A DNA stretch of 64,000 nucleotides from Diadema setosum (taxonomy: Eukaryota; Echinodermata; Echinoidea; Diadematoida; Diadematidae), in assembly GCF_964275005.1 (NCBI RefSeq), contig NC_092700.1:17827649-17891648 (forward strand). Reading direction: 5' to 3'. A program made the translations under genes and the position numbers. The notes below the pieces were generated by a model. It saw nothing but the letters and a program-made list of their open reading frames with translations. It was not told where the DNA came from and did no database searches. Shown here one piece after another: positions 10,049-20,910 of this stretch. Position 1 is the stretch's first letter, and the number at the start of each line of letters is the position of its first letter.

Positions 10049-13000
10049 GGCGTAAATCCATACTGAGGAGTGGGGGGGATGGTCACCATCACCACGATTA
10101 CAAGCCCATAACCGGACCGGCGCAACCTTTTTTTTTTTTGGGGGGGGGGGGGGTGGGAGGGGGTGGGGGGGGGGAAGAAGCTTTGTGCCCCCCTCCCCCC
10201 CCCCCCCCCACACACACACTCACTTTACAGGGATCGGATGCCCCACTCTTTTGCATGAAATATAAAGTGGGAGAAAAGTACTGGCAGCAACAACATAAAG
10301 ACTTTTTGTTCTTGTTGCTTTTTTTTTTTTTTTTTTTTTTTGCTTGTCAGACGACTTTCGGCGGAAAATCAGACCTTAAAAGTATGAAAACATTTTTTTT
10401 TTTGGAAATATCTGTGAGAGGGAGCGGAAGGACCGAACGGGGGAAGGGTGTGTATGGGGGGGGGGGGGGGTATCCCTCTCCCACACGAGGAAGATTTTGC
10501 ATTTTCAGACCTGAAATTCAGCGATCTGGTGCTCACTTGTGGTGAAAATTTTGTTTTCTTTTCTTAAAAAAAACAATAAGAAAATGAAATATTCACAATA
10601 TATTATTGAATGACAAAATCGTGGTATTTCAGCCCTTGCTGTGCGACATCACTGTGAAGGCCTACTAAATAATGGGACCTATCATCGGCGTATAAATAGA
10701 CAGGATTTGATCTTAGGAGGAGCGGTTATGTGAGGGAACGAATCAAGCGAGGGGGGAGGGTATGGTAGGGGGTTTCCCCCTCCTACGGTGAAATCTCTTT
10801 GCGTTGAAAATTTTGACATTTTTCAGTCCAAAAAAAACTGCCGTTTGTAGCTATATTCTTCGCTTTGGAAATTAAGGGGGGGGCACACCAGGCGCAACTG
10901 CTGTCAATCACTGGCAGCAACATCAGGAGAATGGCATAGCGATTAAATGCGAGCGAGCGGAGCGAGCGAGCATGAAAATTTTAACATTTTACAGTCTAAA
11001 AACTGCCGTTTGTAGCTGTACTTTTTCGCTTTGGAAATTAAGGGGGCCGCATCAGGCGCAACTGCTGGCAATTACTGGCAGCAACATCGGGAGAATGGCA
11101 TAGCAGTTAAATGCGAGCGAGCGGGGCGAGCGAGCTTGAAAATTTTGACATTTTACAGTCCAAAGACTGCCGTTTGTGGATGTATTTTTTCGCTTTGGAA
11201 ATTATGGGGGCACACCGGGCGCAACTGCCAGCAATGGGGCAGCAACATCAGAATGGCATAACGATTAAATGCGAGCGAGCGAAGCGAGTGAGCCTGAAAA
11301 TTTTGATATTTTACAGTCCCACATGTCCTCTGTGGCTGTACTAGTATTTTTTCGCTTTGGAAATTAAGGGGGGGGGGGGCGCACCGGACGAAAACTGCTG
11401 GCAATTACTGGCAGCAACATCAGGAGAATGGCATAATGATTAAAAGCGAGCGAGCGAAGCGAATGAGCTTGAAAATTTTGACATTTTCCAGTCCCAAAAA
11501 CTGTCGTTTGTGGCTGTATTTTTTCGCTTTGGAAATTAAGGGGGCGCACCGGGCAAAAACTGTTGGCACTTACTGGCAGCAACATCAGGAGAATGGCATA
11601 ATGATTAATGGGAGCGAGCTAAGCGAGCGAGCTTCAAAATTTTGACATGCAGTCCAAAAACTGCCGTTTGTAGCTATATTTTTCGCGTTGGAAATTAAGG
11701 GGGTACACCGGGCGAAAACTGCGGGCAATTACTGGCAGCAACATCAGGAGAATGGAATGATAATTAAATGCGAGCGAGCTTCAAAAATTTGACATTTTAC
11801 AGTCCCCAAACTGCCGTTTGTAGCTATATTTTTCGCTTTGGAAATTAAGGGGGCGCACCGGGCGAAAACTGCTGGCAATTACTGGCAGCAACATCAGGAG
11901 AATGGAATAATAATTAAATGCGAGCGAGCGAAGCGAGCGAGCTTCAAAATTTTGACATTTTACAGTCCCCAAACTGCCGTTTGTAGCTATATTTTTCGCT
12001 TTATTTGGAAATTAAGGGGGCGCACCTGCTCACAATCACTGGCAGCAACATCAGGAGAATGGCATAGCGATTAAATGCGAGCGAGCGGAGCGAGCGAGCT
12101 TGAAAATTTTGACATTATTTTTACAGTCTAAAAACTGCCGTTTGTAGCTATACTTTTTCGCTTTGGAAATTTAGGGGGCATACCGAGTGCAACTGCCGGA
12201 AATTACTGGCAGCAACATCAGGAGAATGGCATAGCGGTTAAATGCGAGCGAGCGGAGCGAGCGAGCTTGAAAATTTTGACATTTTACAGTCCAAAGACTG
12301 CCGTTTGTGGCTGTATTTTTTCGCTTTGGAAATTAAGGGGGCACACCAGGCGCAACTGCCGGCAATTACTGGCAGGAACATCAGGGGAATGGCGTACTGA
12401 TTAAATGCTAGCGAGCGAAGCGAGTGAGCTTGAAAATTTTGACATTTTCCAGTCCTAAAAACTGTCGTTTGTAGCTATATTTTCGCTTTGGAAAATAAGG
12501 GGGGCGCACCGGGTGCACCTGCTGTCAATCACTGGCAGCAACATCAGGAGAATGGCATAGCGGTTAAATGCGAGCGAGCGGAGCGAGCGAGCTTTAAAAT
12601 TTTAAAATTTTACACTCCAAAAACTGCCGTTTGTAGCCATATTTTTCGCTTTTGTTTGTCCCACTTTTATTTTAGAACCACCCCCCCCCCATCGACGCCT
12701 CTATACATATTAGGTTGCTTTTGTTAAGTGACAGATCTGCTGCTCACTCTTTGATAAATTAGGAAATATACGTCTATGTCAAAAGTGTACAAAGTTTATC
12801 CCTTATCCTGTATAGCGGACCTTTTGTATGTTCATGATTGCAATACAACGATCTGATGCATAGTTCTGGCGATATTTGGACAATTTTCCATTAAGAAAGT
12901 TCGAGATTTGTCCTCATCTCGGGAATTGCTTGGGGGATAAATGATTTATCTGTCTAAACACTTCCTTTGGGGCGGGGCAAATGCCCCTTTGCCCCCCCAT

Positions 13001-13519
13001 AGATTCGACGTCCCTGATCTTCCCTTGGTATGCCCATAGATGTATCCTGACTGAGTCATCAGTGACTGTCGTTTCTCAGGAATGATTCAGGAAATGGAGG
13101 GGATTCAGTTATGGCGATAAAGTTGTTGTTATTGTTTGTTTGTATGTTTTCATACATATTTTGCAGATGGTCCCCAGTTACTCGCGTCGTAGCATGTTTA
13201 CATGTAGACCTATAATATTTGACGTTGTCAACGCCTGAGCCATACCTTACAGTGTATGTCGATGTTACTTTCTTCGCGAGCGAGCGCTTGAGAAAATTAT
13301 ACATTCCTACAAGATAGAATACTGTTCAGCTCTGTTACCTGTCTGAAGGCCGGCGTACAAACGACATGCAATATGCCAAAATTGATACAATCACATTTCT
13401 GCTTCCTCCATTTTTTCCCCTCAAAATTCAGGGGGGGGGGGGATGATTGTACAGGCCATCCCCCCCTCCTCCATTTCAGGGGGGGATATATCCCCCCCAT
13501 CCCCCCCGGGATTTACGCC
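10049..13519. mobile_element. Inserted element with GGCGTAAATCC inverted ends carrying a tandem array
   Basis: The ends GGCGTAAATCC and GGATTTACGCC bound a 3.47-kb block that interrupts the right arm of the inverted repeat. The intact left arm shows the approximate empty site (GAGACC followed by AAATTGG in reverse). Contents are G- and C-runs, two T/G homopolymer blocks and the 163-bp array. No transposase was seen. Class unknown. Confidence 0.6.
10795..12660 (+). repeat. Tandem array, about 11 units of about 163 bp
   Basis: The anchor CGCTTTGGAAATTAAG or a close variant recurs near 10,862, 11,027, 11,190, 11,353, 11,525, 11,687, 11,834, 11,997, 12,168, 12,333 and 12,485. Each unit also carries AACATCAGGAGAATGG, a GCGAGCGAGCGAAGCGAGCG block and ATTTTGACATTTTACAGTCC. 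The several 60-80 codon frames here are by-products of the array. The period is not a multiple of three, so no single frame runs through. Confidence 0.9.
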
Positions 13520-13671
13520 CATGCACATTGGTTAAAAATTCATTTACTATGACTAAGCTACTCATTTGGAAATGCTATCATGGCTTGATAAGCATATCTA
13601 TGCCCGACAAACAAAATGACACCAAAAAGGTTTTGCCACCTCAGATGGTACCAATATCTGGCCTGGCCCAT

Positions 13672-13950
13672 GGACTATATTGTTTTGGTTGAGATTGGGC
13701 TTCAAGTTTCCAACTTTTTATGAGACAGTGAGAAACCTCTTATGAAATATGAAAGAGCATAATAATTCTAAGAGGAATTCAAAGCTTATTTGACGAAAAT
13801 TTGATTTCAAATGGCCGAGATATCCCAAACAAAGTGATCCTAATAAAAAGTGGGACTAACATTGTATTAGGATCAATCTATTTGTTTTATTTGTGTTCGG
13901 ATATCTCTGCCATTTCAAGACCGATTTTCATAAATGCCTATATTTTGGCA
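13672..13950. mobile_element. TTAA MITE family 1, 3'-truncated copy
   Basis: It contains the family words TTTGGTTGAGATTGGG, GAGAAACCTCTTATGAAATA and the mirrored GGATATCTCTGCCATTTC. The right terminus is missing after about 13,950. Confidence 0.65.
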
Positions 13951-14268
13951 TCTCTTGAATCTATCGGCAGAGTGTGGAGAGATTTTCTGTAACAAGTGTT
14001 TCCGTCATACGAATAAAAAGTTCATAGACAGTAATGATACAGCAGAACCCTGTGCGTGAACATTGGTAACACTGAGTAGAGAAGCAAATACCTGGCCGGT
14101 AAGTAAGATCGTGTTATTATGTCCAAATCCACCCTAGTCTGGTAGTATAATAGCCATAAGCTCGCTGCCCATTGCACTTCACATCCCGCATAATCATAAG
14201 CCTCTCGTTTGTGGGAGTGTCTTTCTCCAAGATCCCATACATTATATTGGGCCTAATCTCTGGTAGAT

Positions 14269-14494
14269 ATCTGTTGACTTTTTACATTAAGCAGTGTTAA
14301 GAGGGCTTAATACATCAGGAAGGGGATAAACATATATGTATTTTCCCTCTGGTAAGCTTTTATGCTCTTCAGTGTAAAGATTGATCTCTATATCTGTTGA
14401 CTTTTTACATTAAGCAGTGTTAAGAGGGCTTCATTCAAGAAGAGGATAAACATATTTTCCCTCTGGTAAGCTTTTATGCTGTTCAGTGTAAAGA
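14269..14494 (+). repeat. Direct tandem duplication, period about 123 bp
   Basis: ATCTGTTGACTTTTTACATT through GCTTTTATGCTCTTCAGTGT appears twice, starting at 14,269 and 14,392, with small internal indels. Confidence 0.85.
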
Positions 14495-14584
14495 TTGAGC
14501 TTATCTATTTCACATGAGCTATTTTTTTTTTTTTTTTTAGATTATAAAGACCAGCAGCCTTATCTCAGGTATATTGTCGCTTAC

Positions 14585-14815
14585 CGAACACCACGATGTC
14601 AAATAGCAAGCTTTGTACGTCACACCACCGAACCAGGGAAGCAGACGGATCATTTGGGGCTGCACCAATCCCACTCGGATGAGCAGTGGCGCCACATGAA
14701 GGTAATCGTAGCTCAGCGTACAGGTGTAGTAGCAGAGGATTGCCGCGTGCCACGGGATGCAGAAAGGGGTGCGAACGTCTTCCCCGGGGCCACCACCACC
14801 AGGGAGAACACCCAT
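14585..14815 (-). CDS. AIG1/ADTRP-like first exon, second copy (alternative first exon or separate paralogue)
   Basis: A 77-codon open exon starts at ATG 14815 (context AAAATGG, A at -3 and G at +4) and ends in phase 0 at donor GTAAGC (14,584 leftwards). Codon third positions are GC-rich, unlike the surroundings. The product aligns with exon 1 of the AIG1-like gene at 6,954-7,127: WHAAILCYYTCTLSYDYLHV resembles YHAIISLYYGCSYYYYCLYV, and FGG...YLTSWCS resembles FGG...FLTMWCL. The Thr equivalent to the catalytic Thr43 of human AIG1 is kept (Thr73). No following exon 2 or 3 was found between 7,128 and 14,584, so it could splice to exon 2 at 5,522 or be the remnant of a lost paralogue. Confidence 0.6.
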
Positions 14816-15218
14816 TTTCAAAACAAACGACAAGAGACGTTCAGAGGCCCAGATCTCCAGATCTTGGGATCTTCGAGAGAAAATCAAACAGAAATCACGC
14901 CACACATGATAGAAAACTATTATGTTTCAAAATAAAGCATTCAATCAGAATCTCGGCTTCCATATAAGGAGAACACATCCGTAGATGTCTCGGGAACCAA
15001 AGAAGGGAGAGGGAACGGGGCGTGACGGGGGATGGTTGCAGATCTCGCAGCACCAAACACACGCACTCCTTGTCTGGCTATAGAGAATGTTAGTATTGAA
15101 GTAGGAGTTCACCATCATAACTGTTGTTATCATTATTGTTTTTTTTTTCCTGCTTAGGTCTATCTAAATCACTTATAAAGAACAATTCCAAAAGAGTTCA
15201 CTGTATCCAAGCATGTGT

Positions 15219-15220
<2 letters not shown>

Positions 15221-15261
<41 letters not shown>

Positions 15262-15280
15262 ACACACACACACACACACA
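15221..15280 (+). repeat. (CA)n microsatellite
   Basis: About 60 bp of CA dinucleotides with one interruption (CAGACA). Confidence 0.95.
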
Positions 15281-15509
15281 ATATTTCAACTGATATTCAA
15301 ATCCTCACTTTTTCCGTGCTGGTTCGGATTCTGGTGTACAGGCTCAGTTATACTGGATCGAGATGTGTGATATACCTCCCTGCTCAGACATAAGGTTCTG
15401 GTATACTTCTGACTTAAAGATACTTCCCTCTAATGATTTGGAGTCAGGGTTTGAACTTGTTATTCATGAGTCTTGTGAAAACGCGTGAAAGTTAAAGGAT
15501 CATTCTGTT

Positions 15510-15625
15510 TTATCAATATCTCATTATTTTTATCATTACTATCATCAGTGTTATCAATATTATTATTGTTATTATCAGTATTATTACATCAATTTTATCA
15601 TTATCATTATAATTATTTGTCGCTA
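15510..15625 (+). repeat. ATT/ATC-rich low-complexity tract
   Basis: Cryptic trinucleotide repeats such as ATTATT, TATCAT and TATCAGT run without a fixed unit. Confidence 0.75.
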
Positions 15626-16255
15626 TATTAAACAGATTGAACATGGGGCAATGCAGAGTTGGACTTGAATACACTTGGAAACATTGTACGGTTCATCACA
15701 ATGTCTGTTTATCCGTGCACTTATCAGTATGTCCACAAGAAATCGCTGCCATATTGCCTTGGTTTCACTGTTCAGTTGCCCGAATCTGTACTGATAATCC
15801 TTTTTATCTACATTTCTTTTTTAAACAATGACATGATTTTCGTTTGTTTACACTGCACTACAGTGCAATTCAATTCACGAAGCCAAAACACTACTGAAAC
15901 CTCCTTTTTAATGATTGTGAATGCATGCAGTGAAAAAAAAGTGTTGATTCCTTTGATTCGATGATAGAGGAAAGGTGAAGATTCACGCCCATGCTGCTGT
16001 TGATGTTTTTTCTCTTCTTATATGATAAAATACAGGACATAATGTATTATACAGAACAGACAATTCAGCAGAACAGAAACACATATAAACAGAAATGAGG
16101 TATAGATAATAGGCCTATATGGACAATACTTACATAATGAACATAACTCTTTGATTCAGAGATCTTATGTTTTTTAATACCTTCCTCAGCATAAATGTAC
16201 TGGTATATCTCTATGAATACTTCATTCGTTCGTGCATTCAGTACTTTATTCAACA
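15626..16255. other. No recognised gene or repeat
   Basis: Open frames of up to about 100 codons occur here but show no recognised domain, splice context or coding bias. Confidence 0.3.
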
Positions 16256-16259
16256 TTAA

Positions 16260-16788
16260 AGGGAACGCAAACCCAAAGAGCAATGTGGATTGAGTGAAAG
16301 AGCAACATCAGTAGAACACATCAGTGAAAGTTTGAGAAAAATCGGACAATCGATGCAAAAGTTATGAGTTTTAAAGTTTTGGTGTTGAAACCACTGGATG
16401 AGGAGACTACTAGAGGTTATGACGTATGAGTGGACAACAATAAAGAAATTATAAAGGAAATTCCACAAAAAAAAAAAATCATTTTTTCATGAAAATTACA
16501 AATTCCACCAACTTGATGCTGACATAATGTTAAGGGTAGTAATTATTCCCTCTGCTTTCTGAAAGCGTTAGTCAAGTGCTCTTTACTAATGCTAGAAAAG
16601 TGAATTTTTTTGAATTTTCTTTATATTTTCTTTGTATTGTTGTCCACTCATACGTCATAACCTCTAGTAGTCTCCTCATCCAGCGGTTCCAACACCAAAA
16701 CTTTAAAGATTCATAACTTTCACTGATGTGTTCTACTAATGTTGCTGCTTTCACTCCATCCACACTGCTCTTTGGGTTTGCGTTCCCT
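16260..16788. mobile_element. TTAA MITE family 2, best-preserved copy
   Basis: It is precisely flanked by TTAA (16256-16259 and 16789-16792). The ends AGGGAACGCAAACCCAAAGA and the mirror form long inverted arms, so the element is almost fully palindromic. It is the reference copy for 3,357-3,900 and about 35,130-35,690. Non-coding. Confidence 0.88.
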
Positions 16789-16792
16789 TTAA

Positions 16793-19135
16793 TTTCCTCC
16801 CAAATATTATTGATTCCGAAACAAACGGCACTTTCATTGTGATCTTAACAATTATGTAATACAGTTTCAAGTGATTAAAAAACGTTTTCTCAAAAAACCT
16901 CTTCCACCTTGCCAGTGATAACAGGTACCACCTGCAAATTTCCAACAAATACTGCAATATCACTAGTACCAAGTCATTGTCTTTCACATAAATTTCATTA
17001 CACAATCATAAGGACATTAAACCTGACATCTGAAAATCGTATAGTTATATAGAAAAGAACCGCATTTCAGTATCACAAAGTCATTGGAGACGAGCATAAT
17101 GAACATAAACTGAACATGGTTGAGAAATACATTTCCTAATATAATCACTGAGTTATATGGTTAAATATCAATTCTATGAGTAAAGATGAGCAACGCGCAA
17201 TTTTGTAGATAATTGAAATAACTGCTCGGACGTAATGTTTTTATATATGACTGTATACTTATACTGGTTAGCAATATATTCTGCGCAGGGTACAGCAAAA
17301 TGTTTTCATATACTATCTATCTCCACCTAAGGGGGATGGAGGCTTTGATGTCAATGATATGGTCATCCCAATTTGTCCAGGTGAAAAAAAAAATGATTTA
17401 TCATTTCTAAAATACTGATGTCGTGAGTGTCAATTTCCTTTTTATACGCTTTCGCCATGACGGTTAGATACTTAAATGCCCTTTTCCCCCCTCAACAAAT
17501 TTGAAAGATCATAATGGATGGAAACACAAACCATATATGTTTGTTAGTGTGTAAGTTGTTTGGCACCCCTTCCGGCCTCGAAACCTGCTGGGATAGTTGT
17601 GTGACCACTGCCGCAGATAAGAATCGGGTTAGTATACTCAGCACAAACATCGTATAGTTACACCAACATCATAACGGGAGCGACAGCATGGGATCTTCAT
17701 AAAGTCATGAGCAGACACTGCGTCTGTTTATTTTGTTAGCTTGTTTAGATATGACAAGTTATTGTATTGTAATTGGCCACTTTGAAAGATAATTAAACCA
17801 TTTCTTCATATCATTGCATGGACGCGGAGGGGGGGACGCAGCCCCACGCCACTGGCTCACGCAGAAAACGATTTGGGAAAACATGACTTCCCGAAATGGG
17901 GGGGGGGGGGGGGGGCGAGGGGAGGGGATGGAGCATTGACCCTTACGGACCACCGCAACCTACCACGAGCACTACCCTCCCCCCCCCCCCCCGCCCTTGT
18001 CCCTTCCGGAGCTCCCCATCCCTGATTTACAAAAACAGGGGAAAAAAGAAAAGAAAAAAGCTTTCTGCGGCCCCTGGATGGTCACAATTTGGACTTCTAT
18101 AATTTGTACTTCATTATCATCATCAGCACCAGCATCAGCATCAGCATCATCATTATCAAAATGAACTGCAGTAATACCATGTTATCTAAAATCAGCTAAA
18201 TCGTAACATTGCAAGGTATTGACTATATACTGACGTGGACTGTACGGAGAATAGTAGCTATAATATACGTTAAAAAGGTGGTGATACAGGTGTAACACGT
18301 ATACCGACAGTGAATAACACTTTAATACAAGGGAATGTGGCACGTATATATAGAATTACCTTACCATTTAATGATGGTAAATCAATTCAAGATGAAACTG
18401 CAATTAAACGATGTCAGAAATTAATGCCCTCGATCCACAACACCCCCAGCTGCCATATCACTCAATGTTCTCACATAATAACGATATCAACCCAGGAAGT
18501 GCTGTGAAGAGTGTAGGCGAGAGGGGAGAGCGTGGCTCAGCAGCGAAACTGACATACCTACTAACACTCGTAAAATCTCTCCTAATCCAAATTCGACAGA
18601 CGCTTAGAATAGTGACAAGGCAAGCGACTTATATAAGTTGCCCTTATTTGAATGCAGTGGATCTTTCTCCGCGATCTGAAAAACAAAGAAACACACAATT
18701 ATACACACAAACAAACACTGTCTGGGTTTCGATGAATAGACTATATCCATGCACAAAAGACAAAGCAAAATTACATCACACCCCAGTGCCTTAATATGAT
18801 TTTCCGTACACGTGATAGGGATTATTCCACCAAGCATGCATGACTTCAGCATGCCGTAAAACGCCTTTGATACTCACGGTTCTTAGCAGACGAGCAACAT
18901 TAATCCGCCACTTCGAATCCTCCCTGAAGGAAAGTACCTGTGCTTGTGTACCAAAGCGCTACTGTCATTTTCCTACGTTTTGTGTGTGTGTGTGCGTGCG
19001 TACAGGAGAGGAAGAGAGCGAGAGGGGGTGGGGCGTTTAAAGAGGCCAGGTATATTCACAACACCCGTCACAATAACACAAAGAGCTAGCGTATAGTTTC
19101 AGGGCAGATTCATTATAAATACAGTCATTTAGACC
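16793..19135. other. Gene-poor stretch with G/C runs and a CAT/CAG-rich tract
   Basis: A G-run lies near 17,898-17,915 and a C-run near 17,979-17,992. Interrupted TCATCAGCA-type repeats lie at about 18,117-18,160. A possible small minus-strand exon near 18,880-18,925 was considered and not accepted. No other gene was recognised. Confidence 0.4.
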
Positions 19136-19408
19136 ATGACACAGGTCACACCGTATATCATCTTCGTAATACTACTACGATGTCTATACGGTGTTGTATG
19201 CGCAGTAGCATATAGGTCAATTATTATGATAATCAGACGTTGCAAAATCAACAGTAAGCAATGGCGTACAATTCATAGTAGTTCTTGCGTGAAATTCAAC
19301 TTCCTTGATGATACAGATATTCACATTGTGTGGCAGGTCAGTCACTCTGAGTATACCGACATATTATTATTATTAAAAGATGGAAAATATAACCGCCTGA
19401 AAGAATAG
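19136..19408 (+). CDS. Unrecognised 90-codon open frame with N-terminal hydrophobic segment
   Basis: The frame starts ATGACACAG and has a hydrophobic stretch at residues 6-28 (signal peptide or membrane anchor). It is followed by a segment with a Cys about residue 51, WQV near 66 and LLLLKDG near 77-83, loosely recalling half of an immunoglobulin V-type fold. There is no splice evidence, no second Cys and no neighbouring exon. It may be a first exon, a small secreted protein, or chance. Confidence 0.2.
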   Translation: MTQVTPYIIFVILLRCLYGVVCAVAYRSIIMIIRRCKINSKQWRTIHSSSCVKFNFLDDTDIHIVWQVSHSEYTDILLLLKDGKYNRLKE

Positions 19409-19575
19409 CTTCTTTCAGAAATGAGTCGATCTGCTGAACTGTTTAACATTGATTTCTATACCGGTGAAAACTGTAAGAGTAATCGTCTGAGGTAACGGTT
19501 TCCGCCGCGATAAATTCTATACATCATTGCCTGAATAGATTATTGCATCGCTATGCACTTGCTTTCGGCCGTATC

Positions 19576-19772
19576 AGGGCAATTATCCCCCGAGGGCAAT
19601 TACCTCCCGGCTAAATAGTGGTTAGTGGTAAGCTTAGAGTAAAGATTAAGGTTAAGGTTAGGCTTAGGGCTAGGAGTTTGGGTTAGGGTTAGGATTAGGT
19701 TCAGGATTAGGATTTATAGGATTAGGGTCAGGGGAAGGGTCCGGGGTATATTGCCCAGGGGGAAATTGCCCT
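19576..19772. mobile_element. Short inverted-repeat element with degenerate TTAGGG core
   Basis: The ends AGGGCAATTATCCCCC and GGGGGAAATTGCCCT are inverted. The core (19,640-19,735) is a degenerate run of TTAGGG/TTAGGATT. A 9-bp direct repeat GCTTTCGGC stands outside both ends (19,561-19,569 and 19,779-19,787), offset by six or seven bases. No coding capacity. Confidence 0.6.
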
Positions 19773-20390
19773 AGACCCGCTTTCGGCGCACTGTACTAGG
19801 GTTCTATAGCTCCGAATTACCACCTCCCCCTCCCTCAACAATGTGATCGACAATAACAATGCCAACACGACTGATATAAACCATGGAAATACTTAAATTG
19901 AACAGGTTTAGCCCGCAGCCTCCACCGCCCCCATTGTACTGGCGGTTAGACCTGCAGAGGGGTGAGACATATAGTTCAATCGATCACCACGGAATTCTGC
20001 ATAGTCAGCAGAATTTCCATCTATTATGTATATTAGAGAAAGGGGGAAGGGAGAGAGAGATGAAGTATATTCGCTCGTATAGGTATAAATAAAGCAATCA
20101 GCATTAGTTTGTATCTAACGATAAAATGCATATTCTTCCAATCTACTCAAAAGAGGTATGATTGAAATCATTCCACAGAATTGACTAACAGCGTAGAGGT
20201 TTGTTCAAAATTAAATGTAACAGCTGAAAGAATCACAATGACGTAACGTTTTCGTCTAGTCATTCTTTAAAAAGTGTTTCAAAACAAAGGTAATTATCTA
20301 AGCCGAGAGGTTTCGTAGATTTCCTACGTGAGACTCTCTTTTACAGGTTCTGCTGTCCTCCATCATGATATGTAAGCTTAATCGCTTACG

Positions 20391-20625
20391 ATGGCGGTCT
20401 CCTGCATTCAATTATCTCTGTTATTTACTGAAAAATACTGTATATTTTATTTAATGTTTCTGTGTATGCATACTGCTCAATGCAATCACTTATGTGTATC
20501 TGTTTATGTACTGTTATCGATTGATTTCACAGCACTTGCTATTCTTTGTCTTTGTGCTTTTGAAATTTGTATTCAGTTTGTATCTGATTGAGTGCGGAAC
20601 TAAATCAAATCAAATCAAATCAAAA
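20391..20625 (+). mobile_element. LINE 3'-end fragment with (AAATC)n tail
   Basis: A T-rich 3'-UTR-like sequence ends in four AAATC repeats (20,603-20,623). The CR1/L2-like LINE at 56,572-57,513 ends with the same kind of tail, so this is probably the 3' end of a related element. The limits are approximate. Confidence 0.45.
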
Positions 20626-20910
20626 TATAAAACGTCAATCCCCCCCCCCTGATGAAGAGAAGTCGTGGTATTCATTATGATTATGAGCAACTAGATTTCC
20701 TTTTCTCCCTCTGTACAAAATGACTGCAGTCATGTGATCAAATGTAGCAGCCAAGCACAAGAAACTGATGAGCACGTCAGTGCACAGGTATACACAATGT
20801 AAGGGGCAGTAATACCCACCTTGACAATCTTTTATTTGCATTCATTTTTTCCCCTTCATTTCAAACAGAAACATACAGGAATAGAATGCACACATTTACA
20901 TGACACCGTG

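Larger units (their letters stand above)
9100..13690. repeat. Large inverted repeat, right arm interrupted by a 3.5-kb element
   Basis: The left arm (9,100-9,465) reappears inverted in two pieces: 9,780-10,048 matches 9,460-9,266, and 13,520-13,690 matches 9,250-9,100. Shared words include ATTCCCTTCGC, AGACTAAGCGC, GTATAGCGGTTAG and GATAAGCATATCTATGCCCG. The outer match reaches TAGTCCATGGGCCA. The element at 10,049-13,519 splits the right arm. It is probably a foldback DNA element of unknown class. Confidence 0.7.

Noticed and set aside
10004-10545. Pro- and Gly-rich frames
   Set aside because: They arise from C, G and T homopolymers.
11031-12727. Series of similar frames containing WQQHQENGI and CERAKRAS
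   Set aside because: They are by-products of the 163-bp tandem array; the period is not a multiple of three and frames break repeatedly.
14495-14935. 146-codon plus-strand frame preceded by a T-run resembling an acceptor
   Set aside because: It is antisense to the AIG1-like first exon, whose codon bias, start context and donor all favour the minus strand.
15124-15393. HTHTHT-rich frame, also at 61,548-61,985
   Set aside because: They translate CA microsatellites.
18880-18925. Possible small minus-strand exon (reads SKWRINVARLLRT between an acceptor and GTGAGT)
   Set aside because: Only about 46 bp, no partner exons and no family recognised.
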